NCBI GenBank assembly: GCA_035527975.1
Contig: DATKZM010000030.1
Coordinates: 1-64,000, forward strand
Direction: 5' to 3'
Source: DATKZM01 sp035527975
GTDB lineage: Bacteria; Pseudomonadota; Alphaproteobacteria; JAPULJ01
DNA: 64,000 bases
Position 1 is the first letter of the stretch. Each line of letters opens with the position of its first letter. The notes under the pieces were generated by a model. The model had not been told where the DNA came from. It made no database searches and was given only the letters and a program-made list of their open reading frames with translations. The position numbers were made by a program, and so were the translations under genes. Shown piece after piece: positions 1-7,457 of this stretch.

Positions 1-95
1 CGGCGTGCCGGGAGGAGAACCTCATGCGAGAGATTTTGGGAGTAGTCGAGGAACATCTCAGAGGGCATGGGGCGGACCTGTCCGTCGTCAGATGA
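1..95 (+). CDS. 3' end of an unrecognised ORF cut by the window edge
   Basis: An open frame runs in from the left edge and stops with TGA at 93-95, just before the insertion sequence. The visible peptide contains MREILGVVEEHLRGHGADL. It is too short to assign. It could be the tail of a gene or of an older mobile element next to which the IS landed. It is reported only because it is open to the edge; it may not be coding. Confidence 0.25.
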   Translation, partial: ACREENLMREILGVVEEHLRGHGADLSVVR

Positions 96-97
96 TT

Positions 98-140
98 TGA
101 GACAGAAGGCTGTCTGAACCAAGAGAGGTTCCGGCTCATC
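98..140 (+). repeat. IS right terminal inverted repeat
   Basis: This 43-bp segment matches the segment at 1526-1570 in reverse complement with small gaps. The shared blocks are GACAGA, AAGAGAG, TTC and GGCTCATC. It lies just beyond the orfB stop. Confidence 0.75.
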
Positions 141-152
141 TGGTTGTTGATC

Positions 153-1133
153 CTATGCGGCGTTGCTGCGGTGCTGCAAGCGCCGGTGTTCGATGGTCTG
201 TCGTTTGATCTTCTCCCTTTCTATCAGGATGACCTGGCCGCGCCCGAAGTAGACGTCGGCCGGTGTGAGGTTGTTGAGGCTCTCGTGATAGCGCTGGTGA
301 TTGTAGTGCGCCACGAAGGCCTCGATCCGGGCTTCGAGATCACCCGGCAGGTAGTAGTTCTCGAGCAGGATGCGGTTCTTCAGCGTCTGATGCCATCGCT
401 CGATCTTGCCCTGGGTTTGCGGATGATAGGGCGCGCCGCGGGTGTGCTGCATGTCCCGCGCGTCGAGCCAGTCGGCCAGCTCGCCGGCGATGTAGCTCGA
501 GCCGTTGTCGGACAGCAGCCGAGGCAGGTGGGCGACCGTCGCCTGATCACAGCCTGATGCCGTGAGCGCCATCTCCAACGTAGCTGTGACGTCCTCGGCC
601 TTCATGGTGGTACAGAGCTTCCAGGCGATGATGTAGCGGGAGAAGTCGTCGAGGATCGTCGACAGGTAGAACCAGCCCCAGCCGATAACCTTGAGGTAGG
701 TGAAGTCGGTCTGCCAGAGCTGGTTGGGCGCGCTCGTCTTGTCCCTGAACTCATCGGCCGCCTTGATCACCACGAAGGCCGGGCTGGTGATCAGGTCGTG
801 AGCCTTGAGGAGTCGGTAAACGCTGGCCTCCGTCACGAAGTAACGTTCGGTATCAGTGAAGCGCACCGCCAGCTCCCGCGGCGACAGCTCAGGGTGATCC
901 AGGGCCAGCTGCAGGATCCGGTCGCGGACCTCGTCGGGAATGCGGTTCCACACCCGATCGGGACGGGACGGTCGATCCTCGAGCGCGCCGGGGCCACCGG
1001 TCTGGTAGAGGTCGTACCAACGATAGAAGGTCGCGCGGGGAATGCCGATCTGATCCAAGGTCCGGCGGACCGGCAGATGCGAGCGCTCGACCTCCCGGAT
1101 GATCTCCAGTTTCTCGGAGGCGGCGTATCTCAT
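153..1133 (-). CDS. IS3-family transposase OrfB (DDE integrase domain)
   Basis: This is the catalytic subunit of the IS transposase, 326 residues from the ATG at 1133. An N-terminal helix-turn-helix segment (about residues 10-60, with the motif RATFYRWYDLY) is followed by an rve-type integrase core. Catalytic carboxylates are visible in QTDFTYL, LSDNGSSY and GKIERWH, a D-D-E triad with IS3 spacing. The ATG overlaps the orfA stop (ATGA at 1133-1130). The same frame stays open upstream through the A7 run at 1168-1162, so the active product is probably an OrfAB fusion made by -1 frameshifting. Confidence 0.9.
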   Translation of the reverse strand: MRYAASEKLEIIREVERSHLPVRRTLDQIGIPRATFYRWYDLYQTGGPGALEDRPSRPDRVWNRIPDEVRDRILQLALDHPELSPRELAVRFTDTERYFVTEASVYRLLKAHDLITSPAFVVIKAADEFRDKTSAPNQLWQTDFTYLKVIGWGWFYLSTILDDFSRYIIAWKLCTTMKAEDVTATLEMALTASGCDQATVAHLPRLLSDNGSSYIAGELADWLDARDMQHTRGAPYHPQTQGKIERWHQTLKNRILLENYYLPGDLEARIEAFVAHYNHQRYHESLNNLTPADVYFGRGQVILIEREKIKRQTIEHRRLQHRSNAA

Positions 1134-1504
1134 CCCTCGTCGCCCCCATCCCCGGTCATGCTTTTTTTGAGCAGACGGTTCTCCAGCATCAGCTCGGCGA
1201 CAACCTCCTTGAGCTCCCCCGCCTCCCGGCGCAGACCCTTCACCTCGTCGGAGGTCGCCTCCCGTGCGGTGTCGCCCGCAAGGCGCTTCTTGCCCGCCTC
1301 CAGGAACTCCTTCGACCAGCGGTAATAGAGGTTCTGGTTGATGCCTTCCCTGCGGCACAGCTCCGCGATGCTGTCCTCGCCGCGCAGGCCGTCCAGCACG
1401 ATCCGGATCTTCTCCTCCGCCGAATACAGGCGCCGCGTCGCGCGCCGGATGTCACGGATGGTCTTCTCCCCACCGCCCGTACCGGCGGCCCGTTTCTGTC
1501 TCAT
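1130..1504 (-). CDS. IS3-family transposase OrfA (HTH and coiled coil)
   Basis: This 124-residue DNA-recognition subunit has a transposase_8-type helix-turn-helix around residues 28-70 (core ELCRREGINQNLYYRW). A heptad-rich stretch, EELKEVVAELMLENRLLKK-like, then leads into the frameshift region. It starts about 65 bp inside the left end of the element. Its 3' end overlaps the orfB start by 4 bp. Alone it probably binds the terminal repeats; fused to OrfB it gives the transposase. Confidence 0.85.
   Translation of the reverse strand: MRQKRAAGTGGGEKTIRDIRRATRRLYSAEEKIRIVLDGLRGEDSIAELCRREGINQNLYYRWSKEFLEAGKKRLAGDTAREATSDEVKGLRREAGELKEVVAELMLENRLLKKSMTGDGGDEG
1162..1168 (-). promoter_or_regulatory. 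A7 slippery run for -1 frameshift between orfA and orfB
   Basis: On the minus strand the run reads A7 and is followed by GCATGACC. OrfA reads it as AAA AAA AGC. Slipping back by one base moves the ribosome into the frame that contains OrfB with no intervening stop, and the junction peptide contains KHDRGWGRRGMRY. Programmed -1 frameshifting at A-rich runs is established for IS3 elements. That it works here is inferred. Confidence 0.65.
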
Positions 1505-1525
1505 CTTCGCTCCCTCAAGGGCTAC

Positions 1526-1570
1526 GATGAGCCAGAAACTCTCTCTTGTGCAATCAGATCAATCTGTCCA
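1526..1570 (-). repeat. IS left terminal inverted repeat
   Basis: This is the partner of the repeat at 98-140. Read inward from 1570 it begins TGGACAGATTGATCTG and ends with GGCTCATC just upstream of orfA. The promoter for orfA should lie in or next to it. Confidence 0.75.
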
Positions 1571-1805
1571 ATAGGCGCTGACGGCGGACAGTCGATATGT
1601 TGCCGGATTCGGGGCTCCAGTACACTGACGGTAAAGAACAAGCGATCCGCCAATACGATGAAAGACTCCTTGCATGGAACCATGACGTGCGCGCAAGGAG
1701 AACTCCGCAGCACAAGTATTAATTGCCGTCTACAGCGCTTTAGCCGTGTGCCCGAGCCCCGGCGCGTCAAAGAGCAGGTTAAGGTGGTTGTGTGCCCCCG
1801 CAACC

Positions 1806-1828
1806 ATCATTCGCCGAAAGCGAATGAT
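1806..1828. repeat. Perfect inverted repeat, 9-bp arms
   Basis: The arms ATCATTCGC and GCGAATGAT are separated by the pentaloop CGAAA. It lies about 20 bp before the terminator. It may be an RNA hairpin of a small transcript or an operator; nothing in the sequence decides between them. Confidence 0.6.
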
Positions 1829-1844
1829 CCTTTCGGAGAAGCAC

Positions 1845-1878
1845 AAAAAGCCCCGGCTCGTATGCCGGGGCCTTTTTG
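1845..1878. terminator. Bidirectional rho-independent terminator
   Basis: A 7-bp GC stem (CCCCGGC at 1851-1857, GCCGGGG at 1864-1870) with a 6-nt loop is preceded by AAAAAG and followed by CCTTTTTGTT. The A-tract on one side and T-tract on the other let it act on both strands. It insulates the AhpD-like gene from transcription coming from the IS. Confidence 0.85.
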
Positions 1879-2011
1879 TTATGGGGCGCCTCATGCCGAT
1901 CCCGGCTTGTGGCAACCGGCCGCTTCGCGTCTAATTGGCGCGAGTGCCCGGCGCCCAAGCGGCGCGGCCGGCCATCGATCCTTGCCACGCACATGAAGGA
2001 GGCACCCGGCC

Positions 2012-2569
2012 ATGGCGTTCCTGCAATCGCTCGACGAGGACGCACATCTTTACGAGGTCATGAAGAAGATGCCGGCGGCGGCGATCCCGCTCTTCCAGTT
2101 GCACGACATCCTGCTGCGCGGCGAGGACCATTTCTCCGTCGCCGAGAAGGAGCTGATCGCGACCTACACCTCGGGGCTCAACGCCTGTTCGTTCTGTTAC
2201 CGGGGCCATGTCGCCGCGACCAAGCTCTTCGGCATTGCCGAGGAGGTGATCGACGCGGTGATGGACGATATCGAGACCGCGCCCGTGCGCGATGAGATGA
2301 AGCCCATCCTGCGCTACGTGCGCAAGCTGACCCTGGAGCCGTCCAAGCTGGTGCAGGCCGATGCCGATGCGGTGTTCGATGCCGGCTGGTCGGACGAGGC
2401 GCTGCTCGAGGCGGTCAACATCTGCGCGCTCTTTTGCATGATGAACCGCGTCGCCGACGGCGCCGGGGTCAAGGCCGGCAACACCCGCACCACCCTCTCC
2501 AAGGTGAAATGGGACAGCTACACCGAGAACCTGATCAACTACGGTTTCGAGATGCCCGAGGGCGCGTGA
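2012..2569 (+). CDS. Carboxymuconolactone decarboxylase / AhpD-like peroxidase-related protein
   Basis: A 185-residue all-helical AhpD-fold protein. The active-site signature ACSFCYRGH near residue 60 holds a CxxC pair followed by a histidine, the arrangement used by AhpD-type alkylhydroperoxidases for peroxide reduction. The start has the ribosome site AAGGAGG about 10 bases upstream of the ATG. A paralogue at 36811 shares the layout (DxxDxVFDAGWSDEALxEAV near residue 120) but has lost the first cysteine. The gene converges with the YjbR-like gene. The physiological substrate cannot be read from the sequence. Confidence 0.85.
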   Translation: MAFLQSLDEDAHLYEVMKKMPAAAIPLFQLHDILLRGEDHFSVAEKELIATYTSGLNACSFCYRGHVAATKLFGIAEEVIDAVMDDIETAPVRDEMKPILRYVRKLTLEPSKLVQADADAVFDAGWSDEALLEAVNICALFCMMNRVADGAGVKAGNTRTTLSKVKWDSYTENLINYGFEMPEGA

Positions 2570-2581
2570 ACCGACAATTCT

Positions 2582-2956
2582 CTAATCCTGGTTGAGGCCC
2601 AGCTCCTTCTGCGTCTTCTTCGGGAGGCCGAGGGAGACGATGCGGTAAGACTGCTTGACGTAATCGCGCAGCTCGTCGTCGGCGAGGCTCTGGTCGTCGG
2701 TGCGCTGGATCCACTTCATGCCGCGCGAGGCGAGATAGGGCGCAGGACGGCAGCCGGGCTGGTCCTTCAGAATTTCAAAGGCGATCTCGGAGGTCTTGAA
2801 GGTGATGCCCGGCTCCGCGCCATCGCCGCCTATTTCCCAACCGCCGATGGCGAAGACCTTGCCGCCGACCTTCCAGACATGGCTGCCACCCCACTGGACG
2901 ACATGACTTGTTGCCGGCAGCTCGCCGCAAAACGCGTTGAATTCCTCGTATGTCAT
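2582..2956 (-). CDS. MmcQ/YjbR (DUF419-like) family protein
   Basis: A 124-residue cytosolic protein of the YjbR/CyaY-like fold, starting at MTYEEFNAFC. Conserved features include the early HVVQWGGSHVWKVGGKVFA strand-turn-strand and the late lysine- and arginine-rich DNA-binding-like helix YVKQSYRIV. The annotated start is the internal ATG at 2956, because the frame upstream overlaps the regulator gene. Only 10 bp separate it from the WYL regulator upstream, so the two are probably cotranscribed. The molecular function of the family is not established. Confidence 0.8.
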   Translation of the reverse strand: MTYEEFNAFCGELPATSHVVQWGGSHVWKVGGKVFAIGGWEIGGDGAEPGITFKTSEIAFEILKDQPGCRPAPYLASRGMKWIQRTDDQSLADDELRDYVKQSYRIVSLGLPKKTQKELGLNQD

Positions 2957-2966
2957 CGCACCCACC

Positions 2967-3650
2967 TCAAGGCTGCTCCTCCATCGTGCGGTAGAAATCC
3001 GCCAGGGTCTTGCCGCGTTCGGGACGGAAGAGGGTGTCGCCGATGTCCATGCGGGCAATGCGGTCGAGGCGGAACATACGGAAATCATCGCGCAGTTCGC
3101 ACCAGGCGACCAACGTCCAGACCTTGCCCCAGAACCACAGGCCCAGGGGCCGCACGGTCCGTTCGGTCGCCCGGTCCTCGGCGTCTGTGTAGGCGACCGT
3201 CAGGCGGCGGCGCGCCGCCACCGCGTGCTCGATCTCGTCGATGCGCGCGCGGACGCCTGGCGTCATCTCCAGGGCGATCGCGTGGATCTCGACCTGGTTG
3301 GCGCGGGCGCGTTCGTTGTCGGGCAACACGGATTCGATCTTGACCAGCGCCTCTTCGGCCGCGCGGGCCATTGCCGCACCGCCCCAGGCCCGGATCAGCC
3401 GGGCACCGGCGACCAACGCCACGATTTCGTCGCGCGTGAACATCAGCGGGGGTAGATCGTAGCCATCGCGCATCACGTATCCGACGCCCGCTTCGCCATC
3501 GATCGGCACGCCGCTCGCCTGGAGATCGGCGATATCGCGGTAAATGGTGCGCTCGGAGACCTCCAGGGTCTCGGCAAGCTTGGCCGCGGTGAGGAGCCGA
3601 CCGCCTCTCAGATGCTGGACGATCTGAAACAGGCGGTCGGCGCGTCGCAT
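2967..3650 (-). CDS. YafY-like HTH/WYL-domain transcriptional regulator
   Basis: A 227-residue DeoR-type regulator. The N-terminal winged helix (residues 1-60, MRRADRLFQIVQHLRGG then LEVSERTIYRDIADLQ) binds DNA. The C-terminal WYL region (about 135-215, VRPLGLWFWGKVWTLVAWCELR) is a ligand-sensing module. It sits between a VOC gene and a YjbR gene, a neighbourhood often seen for this family, where the regulator controls its neighbours. The perfect palindrome at 4134-4159 upstream of the VOC gene is the likely binding site. The ATG at 3650 was chosen because it begins the HTH; longer frames overlap the VOC gene. Confidence 0.88.
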   Translation of the reverse strand: MRRADRLFQIVQHLRGGRLLTAAKLAETLEVSERTIYRDIADLQASGVPIDGEAGVGYVMRDGYDLPPLMFTRDEIVALVAGARLIRAWGGAAMARAAEEALVKIESVLPDNERARANQVEIHAIALEMTPGVRARIDEIEHAVAARRRLTVAYTDAEDRATERTVRPLGLWFWGKVWTLVAWCELRDDFRMFRLDRIARMDIGDTLFRPERGKTLADFYRTMEEQP

Positions 3651-3693
3651 ACTGTCCGGCTTTCTGGCTGTTTGGCGTCTTGGCGTGACAATC

Positions 3694-4065
3694 TCAGCGC
3701 GAGAAGACGCCGATCGAGTTGCCCTCGGTGTCAAGGCAGTAGGCAAACCGGCCGGCGGGAATTGCAACGATGTCGGAGAGCACCTTGCCGCCGGCGTCCT
3801 TCACCCGGCCCAGCGCGTCCTCCAGCTTGTCGGGGCAAGCGAGGTGGATTGTCGGGCCTGCGCCGTCCGCCGCGGGCTTGCCGGGATAGAGGTGGCCTGA
3901 CACGCCGCCCGGCGTCGAGGTCGGGAACATGGCCATGGGGTTCGGCCCGGTCTCATCCTTCTTCAACTCAGTATCGAGAACGGTGCTGTAGAATGCAATT
4001 GCCCGGTCGAGGTCGGCGACGGGGATTTCGGTCCAGACGGTGAAGTGTTCGGGGGTAAAGCTCAT
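3694..4065 (-). CDS. VOC superfamily (glyoxalase/bleomycin-resistance-like) protein
   Basis: A 123-residue single-module VOC protein with two beta-alpha-beta-beta-beta repeats. The first carries FTVWTEIPVADLDRAIAFY and the second TIHLACPDKLEDALGRVKDAGG, ending in FAYCLDTEGNSIGVF with the usual metal-ligand glutamate position. Family members act as glyoxalases, dioxygenases or fosfomycin/bleomycin resistance proteins; the substrate is unknown here. The start has AAGGAGA seven bases upstream. It is the first gene of the VOC-regulator-YjbR set (gap 43 bp). Confidence 0.85.
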   Translation of the reverse strand: MSFTPEHFTVWTEIPVADLDRAIAFYSTVLDTELKKDETGPNPMAMFPTSTPGGVSGHLYPGKPAADGAGPTIHLACPDKLEDALGRVKDAGGKVLSDIVAIPAGRFAYCLDTEGNSIGVFSR

Positions 4066-4093
4066 CGGAATGTCTCCTTGTCAGGGTGCCGTG

Positions 4094-4115
4094 TTTCTAA
4101 CCGCTTTTCTAACCG
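4094..4115. repeat. Tandem direct repeat in the VOC upstream region
   Basis: TTTCTAACCG occurs twice (4094-4103 and 4106-4115) with a 2-bp gap. On the minus strand this gives two copies of CGGTTAGAAA between the palindrome and the VOC start, so it probably lies in the promoter of that gene. Confidence 0.5.
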
Positions 4116-4133
4116 GGGCGATCCTGACACAGG

Positions 4134-4159
4134 CCTCCTGACAGCGTTCTGTCAGGAGG
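4134..4159. promoter_or_regulatory. Perfect 11-bp palindrome, probable WYL-regulator operator
   Basis: The arms CCTCCTGACAG and CTGTCAGGAGG flank a CGTT spacer, 69 bp upstream of the VOC start codon. Extra half-sites occur nearby: CCTGACA at 4123-4129 and TGTCAGG at 4079-4085. There is no T-tract, which argues against a terminator. Assignment to the WYL regulator at 2967 is inferred from position. Confidence 0.65.
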
Positions 4160-4422
4160 TTTCTGACGTGCCCGATTTTAGTGAGGCCTGCCCGATATTG
4201 GTGTGATCTCTGCTGGGTTGGCCGCGATCACAAGACTGGCGGAGCATGAGGAGGGCGTGTCAATATTAAAAAATGTAGTACGTCTGGTGCTTCAGTTTGC
4301 CAGCACGCCCGTATGAAGTACAAATTCCAACCGAATTGCAGCTATTGCGGAATACGCGAGTTAATCTTTAAACTGCGCAACATGCGACTTTTGGCTGTAC
4401 ACGTATCGGAAGGACCAACAGT
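4160..4422. other. Transition into the AT-rich island
   Basis: The first 100 bp have host-like composition. From about 4255 the sequence becomes AT-rich (for example AATATTAAAAAATG near 4263). No gene was found before the GTG at 4423. The promoter of the two-gene cassette must lie here, but no confident -35/-10 pair was picked out. Confidence 0.45.
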
Positions 4423-4803
4423 GTGCCATGGGAGTATGATAGTGGCGAGGGGACGCCTAAACACCGGTGGAATAAACCAGAAGCAGGATGGGTGAAAGAG
4501 CGTGGCCGCTTGGTATCGAAGTGCCCAAATACGATTACGGAAGAACTAGCAACCAACCTACTGAACTCCGGAATCCCATATTTTAACCCTAAAGTAACTA
4601 CCGAACACCCTACCTATATATACAATGTGCTCCACGGCGTTCCGTACAAAGCGAGGCCCACAATTGCAGGTCGATCATATCATGGTCACCCGTGTGCGGG
4701 TCGAGATATCCCAAACCGGAGAATTCGCGAGGATTTGATTGCGAGAGCGGCCGCTGATGGAAACGAGAGAAAATTGGATGATTGGCTGAAAGAATGGCCA
4801 TGA
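4423..4803 (+). CDS. Unrecognised 126-residue protein, first gene of the AT-rich cassette
   Basis: I do not recognise this protein. It is basic and rich in Trp, Pro and His, with no membrane segment or signal peptide. Clusters that look conserved are HRWNKPEAGW, TYIYNVLHGVPYKARPT, GRSYHGHPC and a C-terminal amphipathic helix ending KLDDWLKEWP. The GTG start is supported by AAGGA eight bases upstream. Its stop overlaps the next start (ATGA at 4800-4803), so the two proteins are made in a coupled way. Composition is unlike the flanking chromosome, which suggests transfer. It could be a toxin, an effector or a partner of the protease; none of these is shown. Confidence 0.7.
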   Translation: MPWEYDSGEGTPKHRWNKPEAGWVKERGRLVSKCPNTITEELATNLLNSGIPYFNPKVTTEHPTYIYNVLHGVPYKARPTIAGRSYHGHPCAGRDIPNRRIREDLIARAAADGNERKLDDWLKEWP

Positions 4804-6212
4804 TTGGCAATCGTAATACAGTGGCTATAGAGACTAGCTGGCGGAACAAGGAATTTCAAACCGCGGCCGAAGCTACTTGTGCTGAGATCGTATTGTGGCT
4901 TGGAAATGATGCGATATGGAAAGACACGGATTCGAAAGAAGCAGTTCCAGTTGAACTCGATCTTGTTGATTTACTTGAGTTTCTCGCAAGTAACTGGAAC
5001 TGGATTCTGTATGAACAAAGTTATCCGATTGGTCTCTATATGGACCTTCCGTCTGAAATCGATGAGTCATTGCGGCAACGGGTGTCTGCTCTGAGCGAGC
5101 AAGAATTAGCAGAATACGAAGAAAGAGTTTTTGAGTACAAAGAATCACATGATTTAAGTCGTGCGTTTTCAGGAGTGTACATACCAGAAGTGTATTTCCA
5201 TCGTCGTGGAAATACGATGATTATTGACGCTGGATTGAACAATGTTCATATCGATATTAATGAAGCAAAAAGCTTTTTGACTGAATTAGGAGATTTTGTT
5301 TGTTCTAGGATTGATAATTTGAAAGACAAGCGAGCGATTTTGGTGATTCTTAATTGGAAAAATATCAAAAGAGAAGAAAAATCGGAAAATAAAATTATAT
5401 CATCTCTTGGCTTTAGAGAAACGTTGGTTAAGGAGTTGATGGCAGATGTCGATGATTGGTATGAGTTTTTTGAAGTATCCAACGACTTGCCTGAAACAGA
5501 GATTTTGGTTGCTGCGAGAATGCTTCGACCGGTCGATTCCGCGAAAATTATCAGCCGCCTGATAGCGAAGATTCGGGAACTGCCTGCAAATCAACTAGAT
5601 AGGCTAAACAAAATTCACCAAGGGTTCTCGAATTTAAAGAAGGAGAGATTCTTTGATCGACCCCCGTATGAGCAAGCATATGAGATAGCGGCAACATTCC
5701 GTACGCAGTTCAGAATCATCGACTATTTTGATGTGGAAAAATTCTTAAAAGAATTTGGTGTTGTAATTCAGGATGAAGATTTCGAAGCGTTTGATATCGA
5801 TGCAATCAGTTGTTGGGGCCGGCACCACGGCCCTGCGATTCTTATCAATACTGGAGCTGTTCGCGCAGGCTCGGTACCTGGCGGCCGCAGATCAACTTTG
5901 GCTCACGAACTGTGCCATCTCATCTTCGATCGAGGTTCAATGCTTCCTGTCGCCGAAGTCCTGGGTGGAGATGCACCGTATCAAATAGAACAACGAGCAG
6001 AAGCGTTCGCGGCAGAGGTTTTGCTCCCACGTTCTCAGGCAAAATCGATGTTTAGAGAATCAAAATCATTGAGTGAAGCCATGACGGCAATCACAAATAA
6101 GTATCAAGTCAGCTATCACCTAACGGCCCTGCAATTGCTGAATGCAAATCAACAATTCACGGCGACGGATAGGGAGAAATTGGAGAAAATCGCAAAAATA
6201 TCTCATCGATAA
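4800..6212 (+). CDS. ImmA/IrrE-family zinc metallopeptidase with a large unknown N-terminal region
   Basis: A 470-residue protein whose C-terminal third (about 300-420) is an ImmA/IrrE (DUF955) peptidase. The zinc motif HELCH lies in STLAHELCHLIF, and the downstream glutamates are in QRAEAFAAEVLLP. The first 280 residues are acidic and helical, have no recognised domain and are much longer than in simple ImmA proteins. ImmA/IrrE peptidases typically cleave a repressor or antitoxin. The ATG at 4800 was chosen for its 4-bp overlap with the preceding stop; ATG 4794 and TTG 4782 are alternatives. It is AT-rich throughout, unlike its neighbours. No Xre-type regulator, the usual ImmA partner, lies beside it. 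Confidence 0.85.
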   Translation: MIGNRNTVAIETSWRNKEFQTAAEATCAEIVLWLGNDAIWKDTDSKEAVPVELDLVDLLEFLASNWNWILYEQSYPIGLYMDLPSEIDESLRQRVSALSEQELAEYEERVFEYKESHDLSRAFSGVYIPEVYFHRRGNTMIIDAGLNNVHIDINEAKSFLTELGDFVCSRIDNLKDKRAILVILNWKNIKREEKSENKIISSLGFRETLVKELMADVDDWYEFFEVSNDLPETEILVAARMLRPVDSAKIISRLIAKIRELPANQLDRLNKIHQGFSNLKKERFFDRPPYEQAYEIAATFRTQFRIIDYFDVEKFLKEFGVVIQDEDFEAFDIDAISCWGRHHGPAILINTGAVRAGSVPGGRRSTLAHELCHLIFDRGSMLPVAEVLGGDAPYQIEQRAEAFAAEVLLPRSQAKSMFRESKSLSEAMTAITNKYQVSYHLTALQLLNANQQFTATDREKLEKIAKISHR

Positions 6213-6314
6213 TAGAAGCAACTTGCGCTGCGAAATCTCAAACTGCAAATCGTTTATTCTCGATACCAGAAAAACCGATCGCGAGCCTTGTAGACTTAGA
6301 TTTAGCTGTTTGAC

Positions 6315-7457
6315 CTAAAGCTCCAACCCGTCGAGCAACCGCGCGATGACGATCTTCTGGACCTCGCTGGTGCCCTCGTAGATCTGATAGACGCGGACGT
6401 CGCGGTAAATCTTCTCCACCGCGTAGTCGTTGAGGTAGCCGGCGCCGCCGTGGATCTGGATCGCCTTGGAGGCGACCCGCTCGGCCATCTCCGAGGCGAA
6501 GAGCTTGGCCATCGAGGCTTCGCGGGCGCTGTCTTCGCCAGCGGCGTGGCTGCGCGCGGCCTGGAGCGTGAGCGCGCGCGCCGCCTCGATCTCGGTCGCC
6601 ATCTCCGCCAGCATGAAGGCGATTGCCTGATGCTCGATAATGGGTTTGCCGAAAGTCTCACGCTCTGCCGCATAGGCGCGCGCGGCCTTGAGCGCGGCCC
6701 GCGCGCCGCCCACCGCCTGGGCCGCCACGCCGATGCGGCCCGCCGAGAGATTGGCCAGCGCGATGGCGAGCCCGCGTCCCGGCTCGCCCAGCACGTCGCG
6801 GCCGGGCACGCGCATATCCTCGAAAACGATTTGCGAGGTGTCGTTGGTGCGGTGGCCGAGCTTTTCCTCCTCGCGGATCACCGTGTAGCCGGGATTGTCC
6901 GACGGGGTGATGAAGGTGGTGATGCCGCGTTTGCCGGCTTGCGCATCGGTGACCGCGACGATCATCGAGAGATCGGACAGCGCGCCCGAGGTGATGAAGG
7001 CCTTCTGGCCGTTCAGCACCCAATCGTCGCCGTCGCGCACCGCGCGGGTGCGGATCGCCGCCGCGTCCGAACCCGTATGAGGCTCGGTCAGATGGAAGGC
7101 GCCGATCCATTCGCCCGAGCAGAGCTTGGTGAGGTAGTTCTCCTTCTGCCAGTCGCTGCCGTGTTGCTGGAGGGCGGCGGCGACCGGCGAGTTGTTCGCC
7201 GCCATCACATTGGCGATGCCGCCATCGGCGGCCGACAGCTCCACCATCGCCAGGATGTAGGCGACGAAGTCGGCGCCGGCGCCGCCATATTTCGGATCGA
7301 CGCAGACGCCCATCAAGCCGACCTCGGCCATCTTGCCGAAGAGCGCGCGCGGGGTCGCCTTGGCGCGGTCCCATTCGGCGGCATGGGGCGCAATTTCGCG
7401 CTCGGCGAAGGCGCGCGCCGTGTCGCGGATCTGGCGCTGGGTGTCGGTGAGGTCCAT
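6315..7457 (-). CDS. Acyl-CoA dehydrogenase
   Basis: A 380-residue flavoenzyme, normal length for the family, that oxidises acyl-CoA to 2-enoyl-CoA and passes electrons to ETF. The order is N-terminal helical domain (MDLTDTQRQIRDTARAFAE), beta domain with the FAD/substrate motif HLTEPHTGSDAA and AFITSGALSD, and C-terminal helical domain with IQIHGGAGYLNDY. The catalytic glutamate lies in IYEGTSEVQ near the end, the short/branched-chain position. The internal ATG at 7457 starts the conserved N terminus. It stands alone between the AT-rich island and the lipid locus. Confidence 0.93.
   Translation of the reverse strand: MDLTDTQRQIRDTARAFAEREIAPHAAEWDRAKATPRALFGKMAEVGLMGVCVDPKYGGAGADFVAYILAMVELSAADGGIANVMAANNSPVAAALQQHGSDWQKENYLTKLCSGEWIGAFHLTEPHTGSDAAAIRTRAVRDGDDWVLNGQKAFITSGALSDLSMIVAVTDAQAGKRGITTFITPSDNPGYTVIREEEKLGHRTNDTSQIVFEDMRVPGRDVLGEPGRGLAIALANLSAGRIGVAAQAVGGARAALKAARAYAAERETFGKPIIEHQAIAFMLAEMATEIEAARALTLQAARSHAAGEDSAREASMAKLFASEMAERVASKAIQIHGGAGYLNDYAVEKIYRDVRVYQIYEGTSEVQKIVIARLLDGLEL

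Larger units (their letters stand above)
98..1570 (-). mobile_element. IS3-family insertion sequence, apparently intact
   Basis: The element carries two overlapping transposase frames (orfA and orfB, minus strand) and imperfect terminal inverted repeats at both ends. The ends begin TGAGACAG (98 inward) and TGGACAG (1570 inward) and share GACAGA, AAGAGAG and GGCTCATC blocks. The total length of about 1.47 kb fits the IS3 family. The flanking trinucleotides (ATT at 95-97, ATA at 1571-1573) do not form a perfect target duplication, so the exact ends could be off by a base or two, or the element has been there long enough for the duplication to decay. Confidence 0.85.
1571..2011. other. Intergenic region, no convincing gene
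   Basis: About 440 bp between the IS and the AhpD-like gene. The short frames here have no recognisable protein features and overlap one another. The region holds a perfect 9-bp hairpin (1806-1828) and a strong bidirectional intrinsic terminator (1845-1878). The two hairpins in series could form the 3' part of a small RNA transcribed to the right, but no known RNA family was recognised. Confidence 0.5.

Noticed and set aside
95..1573. Target-site duplication of the IS
   Set aside because: The flanks ATT and ATA are not identical, so no duplication is claimed.
1741..1878. SRP, 6S or tmRNA gene
   Set aside because: The conserved SRP tetraloop region and other hallmarks are missing; the region remains an unassigned candidate.
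4255..6300. Prophage remnant or integrated element with attachment sites
   Set aside because: No integrase, structural gene, tRNA or clear flanking direct repeat was seen. Only composition marks it as foreign.
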